Shown: positions 12,120 to 23,317, counted from the first letter of the stretch. The stretch: DNA of 64,000 nucleotides from Ascarosepion bandense (GCA_037127315.1 JBBBDQ010001614.1:1536763-1600762); one strand, 5' to 3'. Numbers and translations are program-made. Notes: a model not told the origin generated them from the letters alone.

Positions 12120-12612
12120 AAGAGATCTCTTTTCCAATCTTTTCACTCTTTTCTTTTTTTTTTTTTCAATGGGAGTAGATAAACTAAACTATTGCCCGGT
12201 TCACACTCCACCCACGTTTATTGAACAGGTGAAGAGGCTTATCCCTTGTTCCCTGTTTAGGATGTGGTTCCCAACTTTCTCTCTTCCAATCTTTTCACTC
12301 TTTTCTTTTTTTTTTTTTCAATTGGAGTAGATAGACTAATCTATTGCTTGGTTCACACTCCACCCAATTTGATTGAACAGGTGAAGAGGCTCATCCCTTG
12401 TGCCCTGTTTAGGATGTGGTTTCCAGCTTTCTCTTGTCCAATCTTTTCACTCTTTTCTTTTTTTTTTCAATTGGAGTAGATAGACTAAACTATCACCCAG
12501 TTCACACTCCACCCACATCTATTGAACAGGTTAAGAGGCTCATCCCTTGTTCCCTGTTTAGGATGTGGTTTCCGGCTTTCTCTTTTCCAATCTTTTCACT
12601 CTTACGTAGCCC
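12120..12612 (+). repeat. 152 bp tandem repeat, about 3.2 copies
   Basis: The marker CCAATCTTTTCACTC recurs at 12134, 12286, 12438 and 12587, so units are 152, 152 and 149 bp. Each contains a T-rich run, GGAGTAGATAGACTAA, GTTCACACTCCACCCA and TGTTTAGGATGTGGTT. The overlapping open frames here repeat the same peptide and are products of the repeat, not genes. Confidence 0.92.
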
Positions 12613-12665
12613 CTGTGCATCAGTGGCGTTACTGCCTTGCTGGGAGTGATATGAAGAAAAAAAGA
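12600..12665 (+). mobile_element. LINE family 2 3' tail
   Basis: GTAGCCCCTGTGCATCAGTG followed by TTACTGCCTTGCTGGGAGTG and an A-rich end. It matches the 3' tails at 49288-49345, 53700-53770 and 59430-59480. Only the extreme 3' end is present. The next kilobase (12665-13640) is AT-rich and holds nothing recognisable. Confidence 0.7.
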
Positions 12666-13639
12666 AAAAGGGTTTTGAAGAAGCAAATGCCTTATTTTAA
12701 TCTGAATTCTTTTTATTTTCATTAATATATCTTATTTAATTTGCTATTATTTTTATCAAGACTCACTATGAAATCACACAATATTTCTGCAATAAATTAA
12801 ACTTTTTCATTATCCTGTTACTTTCAAAAATTGTGTCCGAAAATTTTGTAAGTTTTTTTTATTATTGTTTTGATTGCCGAAGTTAAAGCATTTCATTTTC
12901 TTAATTGACTTTGCTAATATTTTCTCTAATTATATAAATCTCTGTCAAATCCTGCATATAACAAAGCTTGGAAATGTGTGATTGTCCAGGGACAAAGTTC
13001 AAAACATTTTTTTTAATTCATCAATCATTCCAAAGTCTTTTTTTGTTTTTTCCTTTTTTATCATTCTGACCTACACTTCTGCAAAATATCAACTTTTGCA
13101 AAACGTCCATTTGAAAACCTTTGCCAACAACATGTTTATTTACTCTTCTTCTAAAAAGGAATAAGTAGGGAGAAAAAAGAAGTTTCTACAAAAATATCAG
13201 CCTTCTTCATTTCATATGTTATTTTCAGTCTCACTCAATGTTCTCTTCTCACTGCCAGTATCAAAATATTTTGAGCTGGCTATGCTTACTATAAATCATC
13301 TTTTCCTTCCTATAATTTCCCCACTTATACCTCTTATCAGCTTTCTTTTTCTCATGGGTTGGTGACACTAATGGCGAGAGCAATAGACGCTGACAGTGAA
13401 GAAGTTGCTGGTAAATGAAAGAAGAAAGAATATAAGACAGAATATAACTTCTGGGACATATTTTTTTTTTTTGACCATCTGTTAGATATTAGTCATGTCA
13501 GGCGGCCTGGCATAAAACACCCTGTCACTGCTACCATTTTCAAAACTGAAGTTAATGCATAATACTTTTGGATTTGGGGTTCTTTTCTCACCCCTGCCAT
13601 AGTTGGCCAAGTTTTTTATTGGATTGGTTTTCTCTTGGG

Positions 13640-13759
13640 ATATTTGCAGAAGATGAGAAGCTATAACTTCCACAGAAATAAAGTGAGGGAGGGGTTTAGA
13701 ACATATTTCTCTCCCTTGCACTTTTCTCTCTTTTTCTCCCTCTCTTATTCTTTCTCTCT

Positions 13760-13802
<43 letters not shown>

Positions 13803-14460
13803 CCTTCCTTTCTGTATTGGACACTTTTACTCTCACTGCTTCTTCCTCCTATTTACTACTTCCACACTAGTGAAGTGAGAGAGGGATTGAAAACTTATTT
13901 CTGTCTTATGCACTCTCTCTTATTTTTTCTCTCTCTCTCTTTCTTTCTCTTTCTTTCTCTCTCTCTATCAACATACTCCTTCAATTTGACACTTCCTCTT
14001 GTATACTCCCTCTTCCTCTTCCTCTTTTTTTACTACTTCTACACTAGTGAAGTGAGAGTGGGATTGAACACTTATTTATGTCCTATGGACTCCCTTTCTT
14101 ATTTTACTTCTCTCTCTCTCTCACACACTCTTCCTCTCTCTTTTTTCACTCTCTCTCACTCTCTCTCTATCACTGTACTTTTTCTTTTCTTTGACACTTC
14201 CTCTTTTTTACTCTCTCTCTTTCTTCCTGTTTTTCATGACTTGGACAGTAGTGAACTGAGGAAAGGGTTAAGCAATTATTTCTTTTCTTTACACACTCTC
14301 TATTTCTCTCTCTCTTTATCATCACACACATTCCCTCTTGTTTACTCTTTCTCCTTCTTCCTCTTTTTCACTATCATTCTCTCATTTTACGTCTCCCCTG
14401 CCCCACTTTACATGCTTTCACTTTTTCTTCTCACCACCTCTTATTAAATCATCCTTCCTC
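13640..14460 (+). repeat. TC-rich tandem repeat with ~180-200 bp degenerate units
   Basis: Four diverged copies of a block of the form 'agtgaagtgagagagggatt' plus 'cttatttctgtc' begin near 13670, 13865, 14042 and 14245. (TC)n runs lie between them; the longest is about 13767-13799. The 270-codon frame over this region is rich in Ser, Leu and Phe because of the TC runs and shows no domain. Confidence 0.8.
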
Positions 14461-14599
14461 ATTTCCGAACTTCATTCGACCCTTTTTCTCTCTAGTTAGC
14501 CTCTTTTGAATATTTCTCTCTTAATAATTACTTTCTCTCCTAAAATACAAAGAATTTCCACCACCCCTCTTTCGACATTTTTCTTTGTATACTTTTGAC

Positions 14600-14645
14600 A
14601 GATAGGTAGACAGATATGAACAAGCTGAGACAGATTTTAGAGCAC

Positions 14646-14706
<61 letters not shown>

Positions 14707-14718
14707 GAAAAGACTGGA

Positions 14719-14765
<47 letters not shown>

Positions 14766-14779
14766 TTAATATTTTGGAG

Positions 14780-14819
<40 letters not shown>

Positions 14820-14927
14820 ATCTGAGATAGACTGATATGACCAAGCTGATGTATATATATATATAGAGAGAGAGAGAGATGAACAAGCTAAGTTAGATAC
14901 ATAGACTGATAAGAACAATCTATCGTG

Positions 14928-14964
<37 letters not shown>

Positions 14965-15038
14965 GAAGAGAGAGAGAAAGAGATATATAAATAGATGGAT
15001 TGATAGATATGAACAAGCTGAGACAGATTTTAGAGCAC

Positions 15039-15095
<57 letters not shown>

Positions 15096-15124
15096 ATCTG
15101 AGATAGACTGATATGACCAAGCTG

Positions 15125-15163
<39 letters not shown>

Positions 15164-15211
15164 TGAACAAGCTAAGTTAGATACATAGACTGATAAGAAC
15201 AATCTATAGTG

Positions 15212-15246
<35 letters not shown>

Positions 15247-15320
15247 GAAGAGAGAGAGAAAGAGATCTATAAATAGATGGATTGATAGGTATGAACAAGC
15301 TGAGACAGATTTTAGAGCAC

Positions 15321-15351
<31 letters not shown>

Positions 15352-15564
15352 ATCTGAGATAGACTGATATGACCAAGCTGATATATATATATATATAGAG
15401 AGAGAGAGATGAACAAGCTAAGTTAGATACATAGACTGATAAGAACAAGCTATAGTGTATATATATATACATAGAGAGAGAGAGAGAGGAAGAGAGAGAG
15501 AGAAAGAAATATATAAATAGATAGATTGATAGATATGAACAAGCTGAGACAGACTGTAGAGCAC

Positions 15565-15611
<47 letters not shown>

Positions 15612-15735
15612 TGAACAAACTCTGATATCTATATATATAGAGAGAGAGAGCGAGAGAGAGATGAACAAACTGAGTTAGTCTATAGACTGATAAGAACAAG
15701 CTGTAGTATATATATATATATATATAGATATATAT
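14600..15735 (+). repeat. Composite GATA/TA/GA minisatellite
   Basis: Long (GATA)n, (TA)n and (GA)n runs are joined by fixed spacers: GAACAAGCTGAGACAGATTT, GATATGACCAAGCTGAT and GATACATAGACTGATAAGAA. The GAACAAGCTGAGACAGA spacer recurs near 14617, 15010, 15292 and 15537, so the microsatellites are embedded in a larger unit of roughly 250-390 bp. Related debris is at 18040-18215 and 19670-19745. All Ser/Leu/Tyr/Ile-rich frames here are artefacts. Confidence 0.9.
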
Positions 15736-16577
15736 ATTAAAAAAGGATTAATTCAAAGATGTTGAATAGCCATTTCGATATGAAGATCCCCACGGGGGAC
15801 GACACATCACCTCAGCAACAGAAAAAACCTTTCAGAAACTGGAGAAAAATTAGTCTACTTTTCCTTTTTAAATAGATTGCAAAGAAATTAAAAAATAAAT
15901 AATAAAATAAAATAAAATAAAATAAAAAAATAAAAATAAAAATAAAGGGAAAGAAAAAGAAAACGAAAAAGAAAAAGATAGAATAAAATCAAATAAATAA
16001 GAAAAGAAAAAAATTGACATCGTCTGGGTTCGCAAAAAAAAGGAAGAATGTAACTAAAAATTAACAGACAGACGCGTTAAATCGACGTAGTTTAGGCAAC
16101 ACGGAAAAAAGGTGGTAAGAGAGATAAAAGAAGGAAGGGAGGGTAAAAGAAAGAAACTAAAGAAAAAATTTTTTTAAATATTACAGACGCTGGACAAATT
16201 CAAAAACCTAATTTCCCCAAAACGTTGAAGTATTAGAAAAAGGCCTTTACTTAAAAAGGCATAATTATTAATAAAAGGGAATAAAAAGATATAGGATTTA
16301 AAATAAAATTATTTTTAAAAAAATTAGGTCATTTGAAATTAGACTAAATAAAGACAACACTAGGTAAAAAAAAAAAAAAAAAAAAAATTACAATTATTAT
16401 ATACATACCTATAGAAGTACACACATACATACATATATATACACACACACAATTCTACGAATAAGAATACATATATACACATACACACACATACATTCAA
16501 TTTATTACACACTATTATACATATATATATATATATAAATATATACACACATATATATTATTACACACCTATATACA
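15729..16577 (+). repeat. Left arm of a 2.17 kb inverted repeat
   Basis: The outer end is TATATATTAAAAAAGGATT, then CATTTCGATATGAAGATCCC and CGACACATCACCTCAGCAAC. A purine-rich middle follows, then an A-run and a CA/TA-rich inner end that stops at CACACCTATATACA. The right arm, 17049-17898, is the reverse complement over about 850 bp. By eye I find one substitution, C versus T in GGCAACACGG/GGCAATACGG at about 16098. No open frame of substance is present; an identical 62-codon low-complexity frame on both arms simply reflects the symmetry. Confidence 0.96.
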
Positions 16578-16704
16578 ATACTTCTAACTTTTAACTTCTA
16601 ATTTCAAATTTTTATTTTTAAATTCTAAATTTTTTCTATATTTTTTTAATATTTAAAAAAAAAAAAAAAAAAAAAAAATTTTTAATTTTAATTTTAAATT
16701 TAAG

Positions 16705-16735
<31 letters not shown>

Positions 16736-16924
16736 GTATGTTTGTGTGTGGATGTACTTTTTTATATATATGTATGTATATGTATTTATGTATGTGGGCT
16801 ATATGTAATTTTGGAAAAAAAATTTTTTTAGCTATTTAAATGCTCCTTTTCATAATATTCATTAATATATATGTGTGTGAGTGCATATGGAATATGTGTA
16901 TGTATGTGTATATAGGTATATATG

Positions 16925-16960
<36 letters not shown>

Positions 16961-17048
16961 TGTGTGTGTACACATGTATATTATGTGTATATGAATTTTT
17001 TGTATATAGGTGTGTACACACATATATATGTGTGTATGCGCATGTATA
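16578..17048. repeat. Spacer (loop) of the large inverted repeat
   Basis: About 470 bp of A-run and T-run sequence around 16650-16730 followed by TG/TA-rich microsatellite (16900-17048). It includes its own weaker inverted symmetry. No gene is visible. Confidence 0.85.
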
Positions 17049-17898
17049 TGTATATAGGTGTGTAATAATATATATGTGTGTATATATTTATATATATATA
17101 TATATGTATAATAGTGTGTAATAAATTGAATGTATGTGTGTGTATGTGTATATATGTATTCTTATTCGTAGAATTGTGTGTGTGTATATATATGTATGTA
17201 TGTGTGTACTTCTATAGGTATGTATATAATAATTGTAATTTTTTTTTTTTTTTTTTTTTTACCTAGTGTTGTCTTTATTTAGTCTAATTTCAAATGACCT
17301 AATTTTTTTAAAAATAATTTTATTTTAAATCCTATATCTTTTTATTCCCTTTTATTAATAATTATGCCTTTTTAAGTAAAGGCCTTTTTCTAATACTTCA
17401 ACGTTTTGGGGAAATTAGGTTTTTGAATTTGTCCAGCGTCTGTAATATTTAAAAAAATTTTTTCTTTAGTTTCTTTCTTTTACCCTCCCTTCCTTCTTTT
17501 ATCTCTCTTACCACCTTTTTTCCGTATTGCCTAAACTACGTCGATTTAACGCGTCTGTCTGTTAATTTTTAGTTACATTCTTCCTTTTTTTTGCGAACCC
17601 AGACGATGTCAATTTTTTTCTTTTCTTATTTATTTGATTTTATTCTATCTTTTTCTTTTTCGTTTTCTTTTTCTTTCCCTTTATTTTTATTTTTATTTTT
17701 TTATTTTATTTTATTTTATTTTATTATTTATTTTTTAATTTCTTTGCAATCTATTTAAAAAGGAAAAGTAGACTAATTTTTCTCCAGTTTCTGAAAGGTT
17801 TTTTCTGTTGCTGAGGTGATGTGTCGTCCCCCGTGGGGATCTTCATATCGAAATGGCTATTCAACATCTTTGAATTAATCCTTTTTTAATATATATAT
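17049..17898 (-). repeat. Right arm of the 2.17 kb inverted repeat
   Basis: Reverse complement of 15729-16577, starting TGTATATAGGTGTGTAATAA and ending TCCTTTTTTAATATATATAT. The divergence between arms appears well below 1 percent, so the structure is either very young, homogenised by gene conversion, or an assembly artefact. An RNA through both arms would form a hairpin of about 850 bp. Confidence 0.96.
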
Positions 17899-18050
17899 TT
17901 GCTCTGTAATATTTTATTACATGGAGCTCTCTTCCTGTATCATTTTTTAATATTAAAATAAATTTTTAATATTAATTAGGATCGGGTTTTTTGGAATTTA
18001 CCTTCCTGCTTTTTTCCCTTGGATTGAAGTATCTGAATTAAAATATATAG

Positions 18051-18089
<39 letters not shown>

Positions 18090-18225
18090 CAGTGAGAAAG
18101 AGAAAGAAAGAGATATAGAAATAAATAGATTGATAGATATGAACAAGTTGAGATAGATATATACAAAAATGCTGAGAACCTTTTGATAAATAAATATATA
18201 AATACAAAGATAGATAGATGTATAG

Positions 18226-18530
18226 ATCAGTCAGTTAAGTGCCATATACAATACACACTTGGGCGATCATGCCTTGAAAGAGACATGACTGAGCAGGGAG
18301 AAAATTTCCTGCTGTCGGTTGCCATTACTTTCTGTGATACATTGATTGTCAACCTAGGTTATAGAACCCAATCTGTCCTGCTATTTAGCCCATAGCTGGA
18401 AGGAGAAAAGACAGATTAATACATTTCCAGCAGGTATTTGCGCGTAAGTGAATGCATAAAATTCAACTGGAATTAAAACTCGGCTCTCTGATGTCTCATT
18501 CCAAGTTGATATCCACTGTGTTACAATGCA
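18226..18530 (-). mobile_element. tRNA-derived SINE (family 1)
   Basis: Minus-strand copy. Its tail CAGTCAGTTAAGTGCCATAT is at the left, followed by TCATGCCTTGAAAGAGACAT, CATAGCTGGAAGGAG and CTCGGCTCTCTGATG. The decayed head ends near 18530, where a plus-strand copy begins head-to-head. Confidence 0.9.
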
Positions 18531-18787
18531 AGCTGAGTTTGAATTCCTGTTGAATTTATTGCACTCACTTACACGCAAATGCCCTTGGGAAAGGTATTAA
18601 TCCATCTTTTTCTTCCAGTTATGGGTTAAATAACAGGACAGATTGGGTTCTATAGTCTTGGCTGGCAACCAGTCTACCATAGAAAGCACTGGCAACCTAC
18701 TGCAGGATAATGTTCTGCCAAGTCAGTCATGTCTCTTTCAAGACATGATCGGCCAAAGCATATATCATTTAACTGACTGACTGAATA
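18531..18787 (+). mobile_element. tRNA-derived SINE (family 1), head-truncated
   Basis: Begins at the B-box region (GAGTTTGAATTCCTG) and runs to TTAACTGACTGACTGA. Its 5' end meets the head of the minus-strand SINE at 18226-18530. It is followed by the same linker and foldback seen in the composites. Confidence 0.92.
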
Positions 18788-18842
18788 TTATAGTTGGAAA
18801 CATATTAGAGTTGGAAACATAATTCAAATATCTACTGGGTTT

Positions 18843-18896
18843 AAAGTGGGGGATCGGTTTTCTATTGTTATGAAGTAATAAACTGATCCCTCACTT
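18843..18896. repeat. ~54 bp foldback element, copy 2
   Basis: AAAGTGGGGGATCGGTTTTC pairs with AATAAACTGATCCCTCACTT. It is preceded by the linker AGTTGGAAACATAATTCAAA, as at 10710 and 51920. Confidence 0.88.
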
Positions 18897-18914
18897 ATAC
18901 TTAATATAATAAAT

Positions 18915-18990
18915 ATAATACATGATATCTGTCCTTCTATATGGCAGCGAATGCTGAACAATCTCATCAAAGATGAAGGAAAAAGTTGAA
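18915..18990 (+). pseudogene. Short RTE-type LINE RT fragment
   Basis: About 70 bp encoding SVLLYGSECWTISSKMKEKVE-like sequence with one or more broken codons (CTTCTATATGGCAGCGAATG). It is the same RT region that seeded the satellite. A SINE body fragment (CACAAATACCCTTGGGAAAG) follows at 19003-19048. Confidence 0.7.
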
Positions 18991-19065
18991 GCAATCAGTT
19001 ACACACAAATACCCTTGGGAAAGGTATTAATCCATCTTTTTCTTCCAGTTATGAACAAGCCGAAG

Positions 19066-19113
<48 letters not shown>

Positions 19114-19131
19114 GAGAAGGAGAGAGAGAGA

Positions 19132-19453
19132 TCGAAACTTATTTATAAATGGAACTTTGTCTATGTGTGTGTATGTGTCTGTGTGTGTGTCCATTACCTA
19201 TAGACTCCAAAATTGGCTGAACTGATTTTCTTGAAAATTTACACAGTTGTACTATAAGCGTCTGCGAGTGTTCTTAGCTAGGTTTTGTGTCGAGGTACCC
19301 CCCAATAAATATCGAAAATTGATAATAAAAAAAATCGGGTTATAAAAGGAGTTGTCCGATTTTAATCAAATTTGATACACTCATAGACAAAGACATGAGA
19401 AACGATATTCAGAAGTTTCAAGGTTGCAGTTCTTATAATAGTGCAGAAAATTG

Positions 19454-19493
<40 letters not shown>

Positions 19494-19666
19494 GCAAGAT
19501 GTTTGTTTGTGTGTCTGTTTATCTGTCTGTATGTCCTTTATACAATTTTTATCCAATTCTCACCAAACTTCACACAAATATTCTTTAGGCTGAGTCTGAG
19601 CTCCTGGACCATGGATTAGTTTTAAAGCTTTCATTACACCTGAACAACGCTGGGTTATACTGCTAC
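19132..19666 (+). mobile_element. Helitron-like non-autonomous element, copy 1
   Basis: Starts A|TCGAAACTTATTTATAAATG, resembling Helitron 5' ends (TC after a host A). It carries TCTGTTTATCTGTCTGTATG in the interior and ends near TATACTGCTAC|T, one base off a CTAG terminus. 32668-33174 is a cleaner copy. A (TA)n run interrupts it near 19460-19490. Confidence 0.6.
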
Positions 19667-19759
19667 TAAATAAATAGATTGATAGATATGAACAAGTTGA
19701 GATAGATATAAAGATAGCTAGATATATAAGAAAAAACTGAGAGATAATTTAAAACCTTT

Positions 19760-20013
19760 AAATCGGGGTGCAGAGTTCAAATTCCAGTTAAATTCCTTGC
19801 ATTCACTTATGGGCAAATACCCTTGGGAAAGGTATTAGTCTATCTCTTCCCTCCAGTTATGGGTCAAATAACAGGATAGCTTTGTTTGGTAACCAGTCTA
19901 CTGCAGAAAGCAATGGCAAACTGTTGTGGGATAATCTTCTGCCTAGTCAGTCATGTCTCTTTCACGACATAATTGCCCAAAGCATGTATCATGTATGGCA
20001 CTTAAATGACTGA
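19760..20013 (+). mobile_element. tRNA-derived SINE (family 1), head-truncated
   Basis: Begins near the B box (AGAGTTCAAATTCCAG) and continues through GGGCAAATACCCTTGGGAAA and TCTCTTTCACGACATAATTG to TTAAATGACTGAC. It has a small internal deletion after 'aacaggatag'. A (GATA)n run follows at about 20050-20102. Confidence 0.9.
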
Positions 20014-20051
20014 CATTGATATGATCAAGCAGATTTAGATTTTAGTGCAAG

Positions 20052-20101
<50 letters not shown>

Positions 20102-20256
20102 TGAAAAAAATATACTTATATATATATAGTTACATGAATTAATAAATATATATCTGAATGTTCACACATGTATAGTATTATTATTCAAGTGTTATTAAAA
20201 CAGTGCTCAATGTGGTATGAACAGAGCTAATTTATATAGATATAAATACAAAAATA

Positions 20257-20880
20257 TACAGTACTGTGCAAAAGTATTAGGACAAGAACTATTTTATTTT
20301 TTATGTGACATATTGACAGAAAATAAACACTTTAATTAAAGTAATTTTATTTGATTTACTCAACAAATGCTTTAACAAGAAAAAAAATTCTTGTTACAAA
20401 ATAAATTTCATATTTAGTATAAAATCTTTTTGCTTTGATCACAGCCTTCATTCTGTCAGGCATTGACATCACAGTCTTCTTCAATGTACCTAATGGTATC
20501 TCCTGCCAAGCAATGTGTATTTGTTCCCAAAGTGTGTCTTGCAAAGTATCATTAGATTTATCAATTTTTTTATCCAAAATATCCCATAGATATTCAATAG
20601 AGTAGTTCCAAAATAACTTGTTTAAAAGAAAATAGGAAAAATTAAATATAACTTCTTTTTAATACATTTCTTTTACACCTAGTTTTAAATAATCAATATT
20701 TATTAGCAATTTACTTGGCTTTTCACCCTGTATTCGAACTTCAGTGAGGTTTTTAGGAAAATCACCCCTGTTTTAATATTAATACAAAAATGTTAGGACA
20801 GAGGTGATTTTAAATTTTATTTTGATGCCTCATAAAAGATAAAATAGTTTTTGTCCAAATTTTTTGGCATGTACTCTACA
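20257..20880 (-). mobile_element. Tc1-like DNA transposon relic
   Basis: The left terminus TACAGTACTGTGCAAAAGTA and the following TTAGGACAAGAACT are matched, inverted and decayed, at about 20860-20880. The minus strand keeps a transposase C-terminal piece at 20356-20577 (SMPDRMKAVIKAKRFYTKY, LWDILD-type region), the typical end of a Tc1-family transposase. The N-terminal DNA-binding domain and most of the DDE core are absent, so the element is dead. Confidence 0.8.
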
Positions 20881-20899
20881 TATTGTCTTACATTGATGA

Positions 20900-21585
20900 C
20901 ACGACTCAGAGTTTCATGCATTATGTAATCATCAGGTACATTTTTCAAACTGAGAGTATAACAGATTTTAATTTAAGTTCACTCAATGTTTATGAGAGTT
21001 AAATCTTATAAAGGTAGGTTCCAGCTTTTTCAAAAACAAGAGTAAAAATTTAAATATTCTAAGATTACATATAGAGAAAAAAATTAAAATTTTAATTGAA
21101 ATAAAAATTTAAAATTAAAAAATAATGCAAGGAGATTAAATCAAAGGGTTGTAATTCATAATTATTAATAGTAATGTTTGCATGGAGAAAGAAAGAAAGA
21201 AAGAAAAGGAGACAGTAAGTGAGTGAAGAAGAGAAGAGAGAAAGAAAGAGGCAGATGTATAGAGGAATCTATATCAATCAGGTTCTAAGAATTTAAGTAA
21301 CTATCTTTTTATAGCAGCATGTGGTCATTAAATTACTTTTTTTGTTAAGTAGATTAGAGTTATTTATATGGTTTAAGATGATAAGTTTTTCTAAAAGGCA
21401 TGTGACATTTATTTTCTTTTTCATTGTAAGATTTGGATTTAGAAATGAAATTCCAGGCAATAATTGGGTTCTTGTTATTGTTTTTTAATTACCAATAATA
21501 TATGAAAAAAGCAGTGCTTTTGCTGTATTTACTGTTGGTTCAAGACAACATGAGTTTGTTAAATCTCAGCTTCCACCTGTTTAAA
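20900..21585. other. AT-rich stretch, no gene seen
   Basis: AT-rich sequence with a short purine-rich run (GAAAGAAAGAAAGAAAAGG) near 21187-21255. I see no recognisable element. Confidence 0.5.
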
Positions 21586-21589
21586 ATGT

Positions 21590-21767
21590 CTTTTTTGATT
21601 CATGATTTACTAGGCAGAAGATTTTCCTACAGCAGGTTGCTATTACTTTCTGCAGTAGACTGGTTGCCAACGAAGGCTATAAAATCCTATCTGTCCTGCT
21701 TTTCAACCCATAGCTGGAGGGAGAAGAGATAGATTAAAACCTTTCTCAAAGGTATTTGTGCATAAGT
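21590..21767 (-). mobile_element. tRNA-derived SINE (family 1), partial
   Basis: Minus-strand body (AGGCAGAAGATTTTCCTAC, CATAGCTGGAGGGAGAAGAG) ending at GGTATTTGTGCATAAGTAA. The head is missing. A plus-strand copy begins directly after it. Confidence 0.88.
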
Positions 21768-22066
21768 AATGTGCATTGTGGTGTGATAGATATCAATTCA
21801 GAACGAGAAACTGGACAGCCTTATTCAAATTCCTGTTTAATTTGTTTCATTCACTTACATACAAACAGTATTAATCTGTATCTTGCCACTCTATGTATGG
21901 GTTAAAAAGTAGGACAGATTAGGTTCTATATCCTTGGTTGACAACCAGTTTACTTCAAAAAGTAATGGCAACCTACTATGGGAAAATATATTGCCAAGTG
22001 ATTCATGTCTCTTTCGAGACATGATCACCCAAGTGTGTATCACATATGACAATTAACTGACTGACA
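21768..22066 (+). mobile_element. tRNA-derived SINE (family 1), diverged full-length copy
   Basis: Head ATGTGCATTGTGGTGTGAT with a degraded A box, a B-box-like TATTCAAATTCC, and a body that ends TTAACTGACTGAC. It is more diverged than the copy at 53244, so it is probably older. Confidence 0.88.
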
Positions 22067-22077
22067 CTCATAATCTT

Positions 22078-22600
22078 CTTCTTCTTTTATGTGCTGTGTC
22101 CTTTCAGGATGTAGGCGATCATGGCTTTCCACATCTTCCTATCCTTGGTGGCTCTTAGCATGCTTTCTTCTGTTACACCATGCAATCCTCATTCCGTCAT
22201 CCACCTGATCAGGTCCTTCAAACATGTTATCCGCTGCTGTCCCCTGTCTCTTTTTCCCTCTATCTGGCCTGTTAGTATCCAGTTCTCCAATCCCTCTTTC
22301 CTCATTGCATGTCCCGGCAACTTTAGTTGTCTCTTCCTGATGTTCAGTATTAATTTCCTTTCGTTTCTATCCTTTTTAAGACCTTGTCATGCTCAGTCCA
22401 TGATATCCGCTGAATCCTTCTGTAGAACCACATTTCAGCTGTTTTAAGTTTTTCCTTCATCTTTGATGATATTGTCTGTCATTTACTGCCATATTGAAGA
22501 ACTGACAACACATAGCAATCCAGTGCTCTCTTCTTTGTTTCTAGCGAAATTGTCTGGTTTCTTAATACTTTACTCAGCTCATGGAATGCATCTTTGTGCT
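22078..22600 (-). pseudogene. RTE/BovB-type LINE 3' portion, copy A
   Basis: Minus-strand remnants of the RT C-terminus: a TAEMWFYR-type block near 22430 and an RDREAW..MIA-type block near 22120-22150. These are separated by the RKRQLKFLGHAM-like linker seen better at 36500. The upstream end reaches YGSECW-like sequence and the satellite-homologous segment (22490-22590). The frame is broken. The plus-strand 108-codon frame at 22121-22447 is an antisense shadow. Copy B (22702-23105) repeats its upstream end, so the two look like independent insertions or a duplication split by a foldback. Confidence 0.82.
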
Positions 22601-22636
22601 TTTGGAATATAAATATATAGAAACTGCAGTGACCAC

Positions 22637-22691
22637 AAAGTGAGGGATCAGTTTATATATTGGTTGTAATATGGAACTGATCCCCCACTTT
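22637..22691. repeat. ~55 bp foldback element, copy 3
   Basis: AAAGTGAGGGATCAGTTTAT pairs with AACTGATCCCCCACTTTAT. It lies exactly between two RTE-type LINE fragments. It is flanked by a TTTATATTCC-type stretch, seen in reverse complement, that also flanks copy 4. Confidence 0.9.
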
Positions 22692-22701
22692 ATATCTAGT
22701 A

Positions 22702-23105
22702 TGCTTCTGTAGAACCACATTTCAGCTGTTTTAAGTTTTTCCTTCATCTTTGAAGATATTGTCCAGCATTCACTGCCATATTGAAGAACCGACAACACAT
22801 AGCAATCCAGTACTCTCTTCTTTGCTTTTAGCGAAATTGTCATGTTTCTTAATACTTTACCCAACTTCTGGAATGCTTCCTTTGCCCTGCCAATTCCCCT
22901 TCGGATCCCAGTGTTGCACTTTCCATCTTCTGTTAAAACACTTTCCAGGTATTTAAATTTTTGTGCCTGCTTGATTTTAGTGCCCCTCACTTGTATTTGG
23001 CATTTTAGGCTGCCCTTTTTACTGATAACCATGCATTCAGTTTTCTCGAAGTGACTCTCATAATAGGTTGCCTGACCTTTTAAGCTCTCTGCTAACAATT
23101 TTTAC
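22702..23105 (-). pseudogene. RTE/BovB-type LINE RT fragment, copy B (best match to the satellite)
   Basis: A 174-codon minus-strand frame (23098-22574) includes an intact stretch of RT C-terminal coding: KTECMVISKKG, FKYLESVLTEDGKCNTGI, GRAKEAFQKLGKVLRNM, KKRVLDCYVLSVLQYGSECW and TAEMWFYRSILDIKWG. This matches the region after the RT catalytic core in RTE/BovB-type elements. The frame then runs into foldback sequence, so its last ~35 codons are not LINE. No start, endonuclease or catalytic YxDD box is present, so it is a dead 5'-truncated copy. The segment 22766-22958 is the part that matches the 178 bp satellite monomer. Confidence 0.88.
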
Positions 23106-23317
23106 TCGCACTTCTTTTTCACAACTAAAAAGTTGCTTTCTAAAGAGCAATGATCTCATATTATTTTTCCACAAGACAATACATCTAAGTGTTGTGGGAA
23201 CAAGTTACTCAGGTTCGTGTTTTGACCTAGTCAAAAATCCAATGATGAACTCTTCAAAGAATATTTGATCTCACATTGAATATATTAAATAGATTCTTCA
23301 AACTTTGTCCATATTTC

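Noticed and set aside
13635..15699. Ser/Leu/Tyr/Ile-rich frames on both strands
   Set aside because: Direct translations of (TC)n, (GATA)n, (TA)n and (GA)n microsatellites.
16360..17266. Identical 62-codon proteins on opposite strands
   Set aside because: A consequence of the palindrome's symmetry over CA/TA-rich sequence.
22121..22447. 108-codon plus-strand frame (and the similar minus-strand frame at 36416-36730)
   Set aside because: Both are antisense to RTE-type LINE coding sequence; the matching peptides only show that the two LINE copies are homologous.
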